DNA from: an uncultured Anaerosolibacter sp.
GTDB lineage: Bacteria; Bacillota_A; Clostridia; Peptostreptococcales; Thermotaleaceae
Assembly: GCA_937948705.1 (NCBI GenBank)
Contig: CALECF010000052.1
Span: 1 to 14,323 of the forward strand
Length of the DNA: 14,323 nt
Reading direction: 5' to 3'
A program made the translations under genes and the position numbers. How positions within the stretch are numbered: position 1 is the first letter of the stretch; each line of letters starts with the position of its first letter. Shown piece after piece: positions 7,069 to 14,230 of the stretch. Below the pieces are notes generated by a model. That model saw only the letters and a list, made by a program, of their open reading frames with translations, did no database searches and had not been told where the DNA came from.

Positions 7069-7120
7069 ATAACAATTAGCATATAGGGAATATAGCCAAT
7101 ATACTAGGAGGCGTTTAAAA

Positions 7121-8839
7121 TTGCTTAAAAGTCAAAAAATGAGAAACGTAGCTGTAGAGATGGACGCTCTAAAGATGGGGATGGGATGGAGTAAAGAGGA
7201 TTTAGATAAAACACAGATATTTATTCAAAGTACTTGGGGAGATAGTCATCCCGGTAGTGTCCACCTGGATCAATTGGTTTATGCAGCAGAGAAACAGCTG
7301 CATCAGATAGGTGCCAAACCAGCAAAATATACAACAACGGATATCTGCGATGGAATCGCTCAGGGTCATGATGGAATGAATTATTCATTAGTATCACGTG
7401 AAGTCATTGCCAATATGATTGAAATACAAGCTATGGCAACACCTTTTGATGGGGGGATTTTTATTTGCAGCTGCGATAAGGGTGTTCCAGCCCACTTAAA
7501 GGCAGTTGCACGAATCAATATGCCATCTGTTATTGTGACAGGAGGCGTCATGAAAGCCGGTCCAAACAATCTCACCTTGGAGCAGATTGGTACCTATAGC
7601 GCCATGCTTTATAGAGGGGAGATTAATGCAGATAAGTTCAAAGAATATCAGCATCATGCCTGCCCTACTTGTGGAGCCTGCGCTTTTATGGGAACTGCAG
7701 CTACAATGCAAATTATGGCAGAGGCATTGGGGTTAGCATTGCCAGGAACTGCACTGATGGCAGCAACAGCTGATGAACTTCGGGATGTAGCAAAAAGGGC
7801 AGCGGTACAGGTGTTAGAGCTTATTAAGATTGATTTGAAACCCAGTGAAATTTTAACGGAAAAGGCTTTTGAAAACGCGATTATGGTACATGCTGCAATT
7901 GCAGGTTCAACCAATACCCTACTACACATACCTGCTATTGCTCATGAGGTAGGCATAGAAATTAGCCCCGATCTATTTGATCAAATTCATAGGAAAATAC
8001 CATACATTACTAATATACGACCAAGTGGGTCATGGCCGGCAGAATACTTCTGGTATGCTGGAGGCGTTCCTGCAATTATGGAAGAAATTAAAGAATATCT
8101 ACACTTGGACGTATTAACCGTCACTGGAAAAACCCTTGGAGAAAATCTTGATGATTTAAAAATAAGCGGTTATTATGAAGAATGCTATCAATATTTAGTA
8201 GAAAAAGGCGTTGAGAAAGAGGAGATCATCAAGACAATCCATAATCCCCTTAATAAAGAAGGATCCGTGGCGATTTTAAAAGGAAATTTAGCGCCTGAAG
8301 GCGCTGTTGTGAAGCATTCTGCAATCGATAAAAGTATGATGCAAGTGACCCTAACTGCAAGACCCTTTGATACGGAAGAGGAAGCCATGAAGGCTGTTTT
8401 AAATAAAACCACTAAACCGGGGGATGCTGTATTTATCAGATACGAGGGACCAAAGGGCACGGGCATGCCCGAAATGTTCTATACAACAGAAGCGATTGCA
8501 TCAGACCCAGAATTGATTTCTTCTACAGCACTCATTACAGATGGAAGATATTCAGGAGCTACAAGAGGTCCAGCTATTGGACACGTTTCACCAGAAGCCA
8601 GTGAGGGTGGCCCTATTGCATTGGTGGAAGAAGGAGACCTTATAAGAATAGATATCCCTAACAGAAGTCTCGATATCATTGGTGTCAATGGAGAAGAAAA
8701 AACATCTGAAGAGATTGAAAAAATATTGGAAGAGCGGAAGATGAGATGGAAAAAACCTGAAGCAAAATATAAGACAGGAGTTCTCTCTATTTATTCAAAG
8801 CTAGCAGTGTCTCCAATGAAGGGTGCATATATGGAGTAA
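7121..8839 (+). CDS. Divergent IlvD/Edd-family sugar-acid dehydratase (first copy)
   Basis: This 572-residue Fe-S dehydratase of the dihydroxy-acid / phosphogluconate dehydratase family probably dehydrates an aldonate to a 2-keto-3-deoxy acid. The three cluster ligands are predicted as Cys76 (ICDG), Cys118 (CDK, followed by Lys120) and Cys187 (end of CPTCGAC). The catalytic Ser is Ser478 in TDGRYSG. Extra cysteines sit at 116, 181 and 184, giving a crowded CSCDK and CPTCGAC arrangement. The usual GACDGIAMGH and PGMLMA motifs are altered to ICDGIAQGH and VPAHLKA. These changes place it away from biosynthetic IlvD and from the second copy at 11797. The start is TTG at 7121, nine bases after AGGAGG (7106-7111); the ATG at 7139 is too far from that site. 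DgoD and DgoAK follow, which supports sugar-acid rather than branched-chain amino acid metabolism. The substrate is unknown. Confidence 0.87.
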   Translation: MLKSQKMRNVAVEMDALKMGMGWSKEDLDKTQIFIQSTWGDSHPGSVHLDQLVYAAEKQLHQIGAKPAKYTTTDICDGIAQGHDGMNYSLVSREVIANMIEIQAMATPFDGGIFICSCDKGVPAHLKAVARINMPSVIVTGGVMKAGPNNLTLEQIGTYSAMLYRGEINADKFKEYQHHACPTCGACAFMGTAATMQIMAEALGLALPGTALMAATADELRDVAKRAAVQVLELIKIDLKPSEILTEKAFENAIMVHAAIAGSTNTLLHIPAIAHEVGIEISPDLFDQIHRKIPYITNIRPSGSWPAEYFWYAGGVPAIMEEIKEYLHLDVLTVTGKTLGENLDDLKISGYYEECYQYLVEKGVEKEEIIKTIHNPLNKEGSVAILKGNLAPEGAVVKHSAIDKSMMQVTLTARPFDTEEEAMKAVLNKTTKPGDAVFIRYEGPKGTGMPEMFYTTEAIASDPELISSTALITDGRYSGATRGPAIGHVSPEASEGGPIALVEEGDLIRIDIPNRSLDIIGVNGEEKTSEEIEKILEERKMRWKKPEAKYKTGVLSIYSKLAVSPMKGAYME

Positions 8840-8848
8840 AGAACAAAT

Positions 8849-8886
8849 TATATAGCAGTCTATCCGAATGGATGGACTGCTATATA
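8849..8886 (+). terminator. Strong 17-bp intercistronic hairpin before dgoD
   Basis: Bases 8849-8865 pair with 8870-8886 over 17 bp with a single G-U pair and a four-base GAAT loop. No T tract follows (TATAATTATTTAAT), so a processing or mRNA-stabilising hairpin is as likely as a terminator. It begins 10 bp after the dehydratase stop and ends 30 bp before the dgoD start. Confidence 0.6.
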
Positions 8887-8916
8887 TAATTATTTAATCA
8901 TGGGAGGTTATATATT

Positions 8917-10065
8917 ATGAAAATTACCAAATTCGAATTATTTACTGTACCACCAAGATGGTTATTTCTAAAAATTGAAACCGATGAAGGAATCTGCGGC
9001 TGGGGGGAACCTGTGGTAGAAGGAAGAGCTCATACTGTAAAGGCAGCTGTAGAAGAATTGAGTGAGTATCTTATTGGTAAAGATCCCTTAAAAATAGAAG
9101 ATCATTGGCAGGTGCTTTATAGAGGCGGGTTTTATAGAGGCGGCCCTATCCTAATGAGTGCCATCTCTGGGATTGATCAGGCTCTGTGGGATATAAAGGG
9201 GAAATTTTACAATGCCCCAATCTATGATTTATTGGGTGGTGCATGTAGAGATAACATAAAAGTCTATTCCTGGATTGGTGGAGATAGACCCAGTGATGTA
9301 GCTGAAGCAGCTCTTGCAAAAAAGACAGAGGGTTTTTCTGCTATCAAGATGAATGCTACTGAGGAGCTTCATTATGTAGATTCTTATGAAAAAGTAGAAG
9401 GTGTATTGCAGCGGGTTGAAGCGATCAGAAAAGCTACAGGAAAACATTTTGGCATCGGCGTAGACTTCCATGGACGCGTCCACAAGGCGATGGCTAAAGT
9501 ATTGGTGAAGGAACTAGAGCCCTATCGACTCATGTTTATAGAGGAGCCGGTGCTAACAGAAAATCTGGAAGCCTTAAAGACAATTGCAATGCATACAGCA
9601 ACACCTATTGCTACGGGAGAAAGAATGTATAGCCGATGGGACTTCAAAAAAATTCTGGAAGAAGGATATGTTGATATTATTCAACCAGATCTTTCTCACG
9701 CTGGTGGTATTACTGAGTCAAGAAAGATTTCTACTATGGCTGAGGCCTATGACGTGGCTGTTGCACCACATTGTCCCCTAGGACCTATTGCGCTGGCCGC
9801 ATGCTTACAGTTAGATGCATGTACACCGAATGCTGTTATACAAGAACAAAGCTTAGGAATTCACTACAACCAAGGTAGTGATTTGATGGATTACGTAAAA
9901 GATAAAGATGTATTTAAGTATGAAAAGGGTACTGTTAAGATTCCAAAGGGCCCAGGCCTAGGGATTGAAGTCAATGAGGAAAAGGTGAGAGAGGCAGCGA
10001 AGATCGGTCATAACTGGAAAAACCCAATCTGGCGAAATGAAGATGGTACCGTTGCTGAATGGTAA
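8917..10065 (+). CDS. dgoD: D-galactonate dehydratase (enolase superfamily)
   Basis: This enzyme of the mandelate racemase subgroup of the enolase superfamily converts D-galactonate to 2-keto-3-deoxygalactonate. It is 382 residues long, the same as E. coli DgoD, and resembles it from start (MKITK) to finish (SVAEW-like TVAEW). The magnesium ligands Asp183, Glu209 and Glu235 and the catalytic His185 and His285 all fall at the E. coli positions, in [21 protein letters not shown] and APHCPLGP. The N-terminal capping domain ([20 protein letters not shown], about 71-90) is also conserved. The ATG at 8917 follows GGGAGGT (8902-8907). The next genes encode the aldolase and kinase for its product, so the operon forms a complete galactonate pathway. 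This is the most certain functional call in the window. Confidence 0.96.
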   Translation: MKITKFELFTVPPRWLFLKIETDEGICGWGEPVVEGRAHTVKAAVEELSEYLIGKDPLKIEDHWQVLYRGGFYRGGPILMSAISGIDQALWDIKGKFYNAPIYDLLGGACRDNIKVYSWIGGDRPSDVAEAALAKKTEGFSAIKMNATEELHYVDSYEKVEGVLQRVEAIRKATGKHFGIGVDFHGRVHKAMAKVLVKELEPYRLMFIEEPVLTENLEALKTIAMHTATPIATGERMYSRWDFKKILEEGYVDIIQPDLSHAGGITESRKISTMAEAYDVAVAPHCPLGPIALAACLQLDACTPNAVIQEQSLGIHYNQGSDLMDYVKDKDVFKYEKGTVKIPKGPGLGIEVNEEKVREAAKIGHNWKNPIWRNEDGTVAEW

Positions 10066-10117
10066 AGATCATTATTAGTTAAATAGAATTTTGTTATGGA
10101 AGGTGGAACTTCTCTTT

Positions 10118-10759
10118 ATGGAAAAGAAAAAAAACATAGCTAGACTAAACAAGACGGGAATTGTTGCAATTATTAGAGGAATTGAAAGGCATCATCTTAT
10201 AGAGACTGTAAAAGCATTGCATGGAGGAGGCGTAGAGTGCGTTGAAGTGACTTTTAATACCCCTGGTGCAGCAGAAATGATTAAACATATCAAGGAAAGC
10301 TTTCAGGGGAAGATATTTGTTGGCGCGGGTACCGTAACCGATGAAAAAACTGCCAAGGTTGCTCTAGAAGCGGGGGCAGAGTTTATACTAAGCCCTAGTT
10401 TGCATAGAGAGGTAATAGAATGTACCAATCAATATGGTGCGATCTCTATTCCAGGAGTATTTACACCGACAGAAATGGTACTTGCCCATCAATGGGGAGC
10501 AGACATTGTGAAGATATTTCCAGCGGGTCTATTAGGTCCAGAATATATTAAACAAGTTCGAGGACCGCTAGATAATATTGAGATTATGGCGGTAGGGGGT
10601 ATAGATTTAAATAATACAGCTGCTTTTATCCAGGCAGGAAGTATGGGTGTAGGCATTGGTAATGCTTTAGTGAATAAAAAGCTCATACAAGCTGGCCGAT
10701 ATGAAGAAATTACTGAACTGGCGAAACAATTTATCGAAGAAGTAAAAAGGGTGAAATAA
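10118..10759 (+). CDS. dgoA: 2-keto-3-deoxy-6-phosphogalactonate-type aldolase (KDPG aldolase family)
   Basis: This 213-residue class I aldolase probably splits KDP-galactonate to pyruvate and glyceraldehyde 3-phosphate. Key residues are Glu43 (VEVTFNTP), Thr72 in GAGTVT and the Schiff-base Lys132 in DIVKIFPAG; the phosphate loop is AVGGI. Position 47, occupied by Arg in E. coli Eda (EVTLRT), is Asn here, as in E. coli DgoA (EIPLNSP), which fits the galactonate route. Many Firmicute KDPG aldolases share this Asn, so it is supportive only. The chosen ATG at 10118 follows AAGGTGG (10100-10106) at 11 nt. An in-frame TTG at 10091 would place the ribosome binding site inside the gene. It sits between dgoD and dgoK. 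Its low similarity to the partial aldolase at the left edge argues against recent duplication. Confidence 0.87.
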   Translation: MEKKKNIARLNKTGIVAIIRGIERHHLIETVKALHGGGVECVEVTFNTPGAAEMIKHIKESFQGKIFVGAGTVTDEKTAKVALEAGAEFILSPSLHREVIECTNQYGAISIPGVFTPTEMVLAHQWGADIVKIFPAGLLGPEYIKQVRGPLDNIEIMAVGGIDLNNTAAFIQAGSMGVGIGNALVNKKLIQAGRYEEITELAKQFIEEVKRVK

Positions 10760-10793
10760 ACCCATAGATAGAAATCAGTAGGAGGAAAAGATA

Positions 10794-11777
10794 TTGGGAT
10801 ATATTACCATAGACGTGGGGACAACCAACACAAGGATAAGATATATAGAGAATGAGAAGATCTTAGCAGAATATAAGAACAAAGTGGGTGTTCGGGATAC
10901 AGCAATTACAGGGAGTCTAGACAAATTAAAATGTTCTATAAAACAAGGAATTATTGATTGTCTGAAAAAGAGTGCAAGGCAGCAGGCGGAAGTGGAAAAA
11001 ATTATTGCATCAGGTATGATCACCTCGAATCTAGGGCTTCTAGAAATACCCCATCTACAGACGCCAGTGGGAGAGGAAAAATTGGCTAGCCACGTTGTCA
11101 TAAAGTGTTTTGAAGATATTGTTCAGGCACCAATATATTTTGTACCCGGTGTGAGGAATCGTGTAGAAAATATATCTATCGACAATTTTGATCAGGTAGA
11201 TATGATGCGGGGAGAAGAGGTAGAGGCATTAGGTGCTATCCATTTAACACAGACAGTGGGAGCGGTGCTTTTTATATCTCCCGGGTCTCATACAAAATTT
11301 GTTTTTATCAATGAGGATAAGGAAATTATTAAATGCAGTACCACCCTTACAGGCGAGATTTTATGGGCATTAACAAAGGAAACCATATTAGCCAGTTCTA
11401 TTCCAAAGGATCTTATTACAACCGTAGAGCAGGATTATATAGAGCAGGGTATCAGGATTGCGCAGAAGCATGGATTTTCAAAAACCTGCTTTTTGACTCG
11501 GATTATGGATACCTTTGTTCAAACTACAGGAAACCAAAGGGCAAATTTTATAATGGGTGCCATTGGATACTATGATATAAAATCTATAGAGGAAGATCTA
11601 TGGAACAAAAGACCGCATGTACTCATCGGGGGCTCTAGGGTTTTAAGAACTGTATATAACTGTATATTAGAATCAATGAATTATGATATGCACAAGGTGG
11701 CTCTGCTAGAGGACCATGTTGTAGAAAAAGCGAACGCTATAGGAGCTATAAAAGTCGTAGAACAGATGGACCAATAG
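10794..11777 (+). CDS. dgoK: 2-keto-3-deoxygalactonate kinase
   Basis: This 327-residue member of the DgoK family (ASKHA-like fold) phosphorylates 2-keto-3-deoxygalactonate on O6. The N-terminal phosphate-1 motif is DVGTTNT (7-13), and the family-specific MRGEE lies at 138-142. SPGSHTKFV (162-170) and TLTGE (184-188) match the PGTHCKWV and MTGE segments of E. coli DgoK. At 327 residues it is somewhat longer than the 292-residue E. coli enzyme. The start is TTG at 10794, eight bases after AGGAGG (10780-10785); no ATG is in a better place. The gap to the dgoA stop is 34 bp and the next dehydratase begins 19 bp after its own stop, so it lies in the middle of the dgo operon. The kinase family is unrelated to the PfkB kinase at 272. 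Confidence 0.93.
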   Translation: MGYITIDVGTTNTRIRYIENEKILAEYKNKVGVRDTAITGSLDKLKCSIKQGIIDCLKKSARQQAEVEKIIASGMITSNLGLLEIPHLQTPVGEEKLASHVVIKCFEDIVQAPIYFVPGVRNRVENISIDNFDQVDMMRGEEVEALGAIHLTQTVGAVLFISPGSHTKFVFINEDKEIIKCSTTLTGEILWALTKETILASSIPKDLITTVEQDYIEQGIRIAQKHGFSKTCFLTRIMDTFVQTTGNQRANFIMGAIGYYDIKSIEEDLWNKRPHVLIGGSRVLRTVYNCILESMNYDMHKVALLEDHVVEKANAIGAIKVVEQMDQ

Positions 11778-11796
11778 GGTAAAGGGGGAAAAGTCT

Positions 11797-13482
11797 ATGT
11801 TTTGGAGGAGTAAGGACATACTGAAACAACCAGAATGGTCAAATGTAAGAGCTTTATATAAATCAAGCGGATATACAGATGACGAATTATCAAGGCCTAT
11901 TATTGCGGTAGTAAATTCCTTTAGCACCATCTGTCCAGGTCATATAAACCTACGAAGCCTCGGACAAAATGTGCGAGAAGGCATACGGGCAGCAGGGGGA
12001 ACACCCATTGAATTTGGAACCATTGGTGCTTGTGATGGTATGGCTATGGGACATGACGGAATGCGTTATATTCTCCCAACCCGAGAATTGATTGCCAATG
12101 ATATAGAGATGATGATTCAAGCACATCGTCTGGATGGAATGGTTTTGCTAGGGGCTTGCGATAAAATTGTACCGGGCATGCTGATGGCTGCTGCACGGCT
12201 GGATATACCTGCCATTGTATTAGCTGGAGGACCTACATTGCCTGGAAAACTACAAGAAGATAATCCATATGGAGGCGAATATATAGATCATTCCATTATT
12301 CAACAATCCCTAGGATCTCTACAGACTGGTAAGATCAGTGAGGAAGCTTATCTATGGCTTGAAGATCATGCGTGCCCTACCATTGGTTCCTGTGCCATGC
12401 TGGGAACAGCCAATACCATGTGCTGCCTATCGGAAGCTATGGGTATGTCTTTGCCCGGGAGTGCTGCAATTCCAGCTGTATATAGTGGTCGTATGGCGGC
12501 TGCCTTTGAGAGTGGTAAAGCAATTATGCAGTTGGTTTACCAAGGAATTACTGCAAGAAAGATCATAACAAAAGAAGCGCTGGAAAATGCCATTAAAGTT
12601 AATTCTGCTATTGGAGGTTCTACAAATGCAGTACTGCATATACTCGCCATTGCTTATGAAGCAGAAATAGATCTGAGCTTAGAGGACTTTGGAAGACTTA
12701 GCAAAGAAATTCCACACATTGTACCATTGATTCCTAGCGGGCCATATACTTTATTGGATTTTTATGAAGCCGGAGGAATTCCTGCTGTCATGAAGCAACT
12801 CGAAACAGCACTGACAGTAGACTGTTTAACGGTAACAGGAGAAAGTGTCAATGAGATTATTAAAAAGGCAAAAGTAAAAAAGCCCCAAGTGATTCGTAGC
12901 CTTAGGGAACCTGTAAATACACATGGGGGGATTGCAGTACTAAAGGGAAATCTATCTCCAGAAGGAGCCATCACCAAACCTGCCGCAATCCCGATAGATG
13001 CTCTAAAGTTCACTGGTCCAGCGGTAGTTTTTGAAAGTGAGCAAGATGCCTTAAAGGGCATTCATGATGGGGGAGTGAAAGCAGGAGATGTAATCGTCAT
13101 CAAAAACGAAGGACCAAAGGGCGGTCCAGGAATGCCTGAGATGTATAAGGCAATGAAAATGCTTGTAGGAATGGGATTAGGTAGCAAAGTATGCGTCATT
13201 ACCGATGGACGGTTCTCTGGTTCAAATAACGGATGTTTTGTAGGTCATATTTCGCCGGAAGCAGCAGAAGGAGGCCCGATTGCTGCTGTGAAGAACGGTG
13301 ATATTATCCGTGTGGACATTGAACAAGGAATCATCCATGTTGAAACAGAGAACTTTGAAGAGCGTTGTAAGGGCATAAAGCCTTATTCGCCCCATTATTA
13401 TAGAGGATATCTTTATACCTACAGTAAGTTGGTTAGTGCTGCAGCGAAGGGTTCGATTATCGCAACCCGTCCTGTAGAATGA
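11797..13482 (+). CDS. IlvD/Edd-family dehydratase (second copy), probably aldonate dehydratase
   Basis: This 561-residue Fe-S dehydratase has the standard family layout: NSFSTICPGHINL (40-52), the cluster ligands Cys79 (ACDGMAMGHDGMRY), Cys121 (CDKIVPGMLMAA, with Lys123) and Cys199 (CPTIGSC, then TANTM), and the catalytic Ser474 in TDGRFSG. Unlike the first copy it is close to the common consensus. IlvD itself and sugar-acid dehydratases such as L-arabinonate, D-xylonate and D-gluconate dehydratase share these motifs. Position 19 bp after dgoK, with no other branched-chain amino acid gene in sight, favours a sugar acid. Gluconate would give KDG for the KdgK branch, and other aldonates are possible. 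The ATG at 11797 follows AAAGGGGGA (11781-11789). It is the last gene of the operon before a hairpin at 13513. Confidence 0.88.
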   Translation: MFWRSKDILKQPEWSNVRALYKSSGYTDDELSRPIIAVVNSFSTICPGHINLRSLGQNVREGIRAAGGTPIEFGTIGACDGMAMGHDGMRYILPTRELIANDIEMMIQAHRLDGMVLLGACDKIVPGMLMAAARLDIPAIVLAGGPTLPGKLQEDNPYGGEYIDHSIIQQSLGSLQTGKISEEAYLWLEDHACPTIGSCAMLGTANTMCCLSEAMGMSLPGSAAIPAVYSGRMAAAFESGKAIMQLVYQGITARKIITKEALENAIKVNSAIGGSTNAVLHILAIAYEAEIDLSLEDFGRLSKEIPHIVPLIPSGPYTLLDFYEAGGIPAVMKQLETALTVDCLTVTGESVNEIIKKAKVKKPQVIRSLREPVNTHGGIAVLKGNLSPEGAITKPAAIPIDALKFTGPAVVFESEQDALKGIHDGGVKAGDVIVIKNEGPKGGPGMPEMYKAMKMLVGMGLGSKVCVITDGRFSGSNNGCFVGHISPEAAEGGPIAAVKNGDIIRVDIEQGIIHVETENFEERCKGIKPYSPHYYRGYLYTYSKLVSAAAKGSIIATRPVE

Positions 13483-13512
13483 AGGTAGATCATAAGCATA
13501 AAAATCTTCTCC

Positions 13513-13549
13513 TTATAACTCCCCTTCAACAAATATAGGGGAGTTATAA
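13513..13549 (+). terminator. Hairpin closing the dgo operon
   Basis: TTATAACTCCCCT (13513-13525) pairs perfectly with AGGGGAGTTATAA (13537-13549), a 13-bp stem with an 11-nt loop. The tail is TTATATAC-like, not a clean T run. Its position 30 bp after the dehydratase stop supports a terminator role, possibly in both directions. Confidence 0.7.
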
Positions 13550-13573
13550 TTATATACACTACCTATGCAAGAT

Positions 13574-13603
13574 GTGAAAAATCTGATATATTTACCCTAT
13601 AAT
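13574..13603 (+). promoter_or_regulatory. Possible sigma-A promoter of the cupin gene
   Basis: TATAAT at 13598-13603 is a perfect -10 box. The best -35 match is GTGAAA (13574-13579, 4 of 6) at an 18-bp spacing. It lies between the operon hairpin and the cupin ribosome binding site, so the cupin gene probably has its own transcript. Confidence 0.5.
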
Positions 13604-13634
13604 CTATACATAGGCACGAAAAGGAGGATATAAA

Positions 13635-13955
13635 ATGTTCTTTAAAAACGAAGATGCATTAATTAAAAGACCTGTTGAAGGTGTTGTTTTAAAGGTAGTC
13701 AGCCATGGTGGCAGCTTAATGATGACAGAAGTAACCTTTAATAAGGGGATCAGTTTGCCAGCACATGCCCATGTACATGAGCAGACCACCTATATTGCCA
13801 AGGGAAGCTTTGAATTTACATTAGGAGAAGAAACCAAAGTAGTCAAACAGGGAGATAGCATTTACATACCTAGTAATATACCGCACAGTGTAACTGCATT
13901 AGAAGATGCAATCGCAGTGGATGCATTTACACCTCAAAGAGAAGATTTTAAATAG
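13635..13955 (+). CDS. KdgF-like single-domain cupin
   Basis: This 106-residue beta-barrel metal-binding protein fits both cupin motifs. Motif 1 runs from Gly38 to Gly57 with ligands His44, His46 and Gln50 (HAHVHEQ). Motif 2 runs from Gly73 to His84 with the fourth ligand His84 (IPSNIPHS). The His-His-Gln-His set and the FTPQREDF ending are typical of KdgF, which speeds ring opening of the unsaturated uronates released by pectin and alginate lyases toward KDG-type intermediates. This would link a pectin- or uronate-derived substrate to the locus, although many small cupins share these features and no polysaccharide lyase is visible. AAGGAGG (13621-13627) precedes the ATG. It has its own promoter candidate and terminator, so it is transcribed alone, not as part of the dgo operon. 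Confidence 0.75.
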   Translation: MFFKNEDALIKRPVEGVVLKVVSHGGSLMMTEVTFNKGISLPAHAHVHEQTTYIAKGSFEFTLGEETKVVKQGDSIYIPSNIPHSVTALEDAIAVDAFTPQREDFK

Positions 13956-13959
13956 AAAA

Positions 13960-14008
13960 AAGAGATAGAAAAAGACTTGGAGCTATTCCAAGTCTTTTCC
14001 TATCTCTT
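13960..14008 (+). terminator. Long hairpin terminator after the cupin gene
   Basis: An inner stem GACTTGGA (13974-13981) with TCCAAGTC (13987-13994) around a GCTAT loop is followed by TTTTCC. An outer arm, AAGAGATAG (13960-13968) with CTATCTCTT (14000-14008), extends it with one mismatch. The inner hairpin plus the T run behaves as an intrinsic terminator. Confidence 0.8.
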
Positions 14009-14160
14009 AAATAAAAGAATCACCACTTTACAAGTAATGTAGATAAAAACACAAGTTATCGTTCCATTTTGTTTATTTAAGGAGTGTGTTCATAGGTTTA
14101 TGAGGTGTAAGTATGTAAATTCTCTGCTGTACATTCTCTTGTATTAATTTTGATTGAAGA

Positions 14161-14189
14161 TTTCATTTCCAATGAAAAAAAGATATAAT
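14161..14189 (+). promoter_or_regulatory. Possible promoter region of the YqeC-like gene
   Basis: TATAAT at 14184-14189 is a perfect -10 box about 42 bp before the TTG start. No good -35 hexamer stands 16-18 bp upstream. That space instead holds a perfect 7-bp inverted repeat, TTTCATT-TCC-AATGAAA (14161-14177), which could be an activator or repressor site. Confidence 0.35.
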
Positions 14190-14230
14190 AAGAGAAAAGA
14201 AAGTCAAAGAAAGAGAAGTGAAATACTATT

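Noticed and set aside
7076..7105. TTAGCA-18-TATACT as promoter of the first dehydratase gene
   Set aside because: Transcription would start at or after the AGGAGG ribosome binding site, which would remove it from the mRNA.
10091..10117. TTG at 10091 as start of the DgoA-like aldolase, giving 222 residues
   Set aside because: The AAGGTGG ribosome binding site lies inside that extension at 10100-10106 and is correctly placed for the ATG at 10118; the extra nine residues do not resemble the family.
11797..13482. Second dehydratase as biosynthetic IlvD of branched-chain amino acid synthesis
   Set aside because: The motifs alone would allow it, but it sits directly after dgoK in a sugar-acid operon and no other ilv or leu gene is present; sugar-acid dehydratase is preferred, not proven.
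14100..14147. Possible 15-codon reading frame before the YqeC-like gene
   Set aside because: It is too short, its AAGGAG lies too far upstream, and the translation has no recognisable feature.
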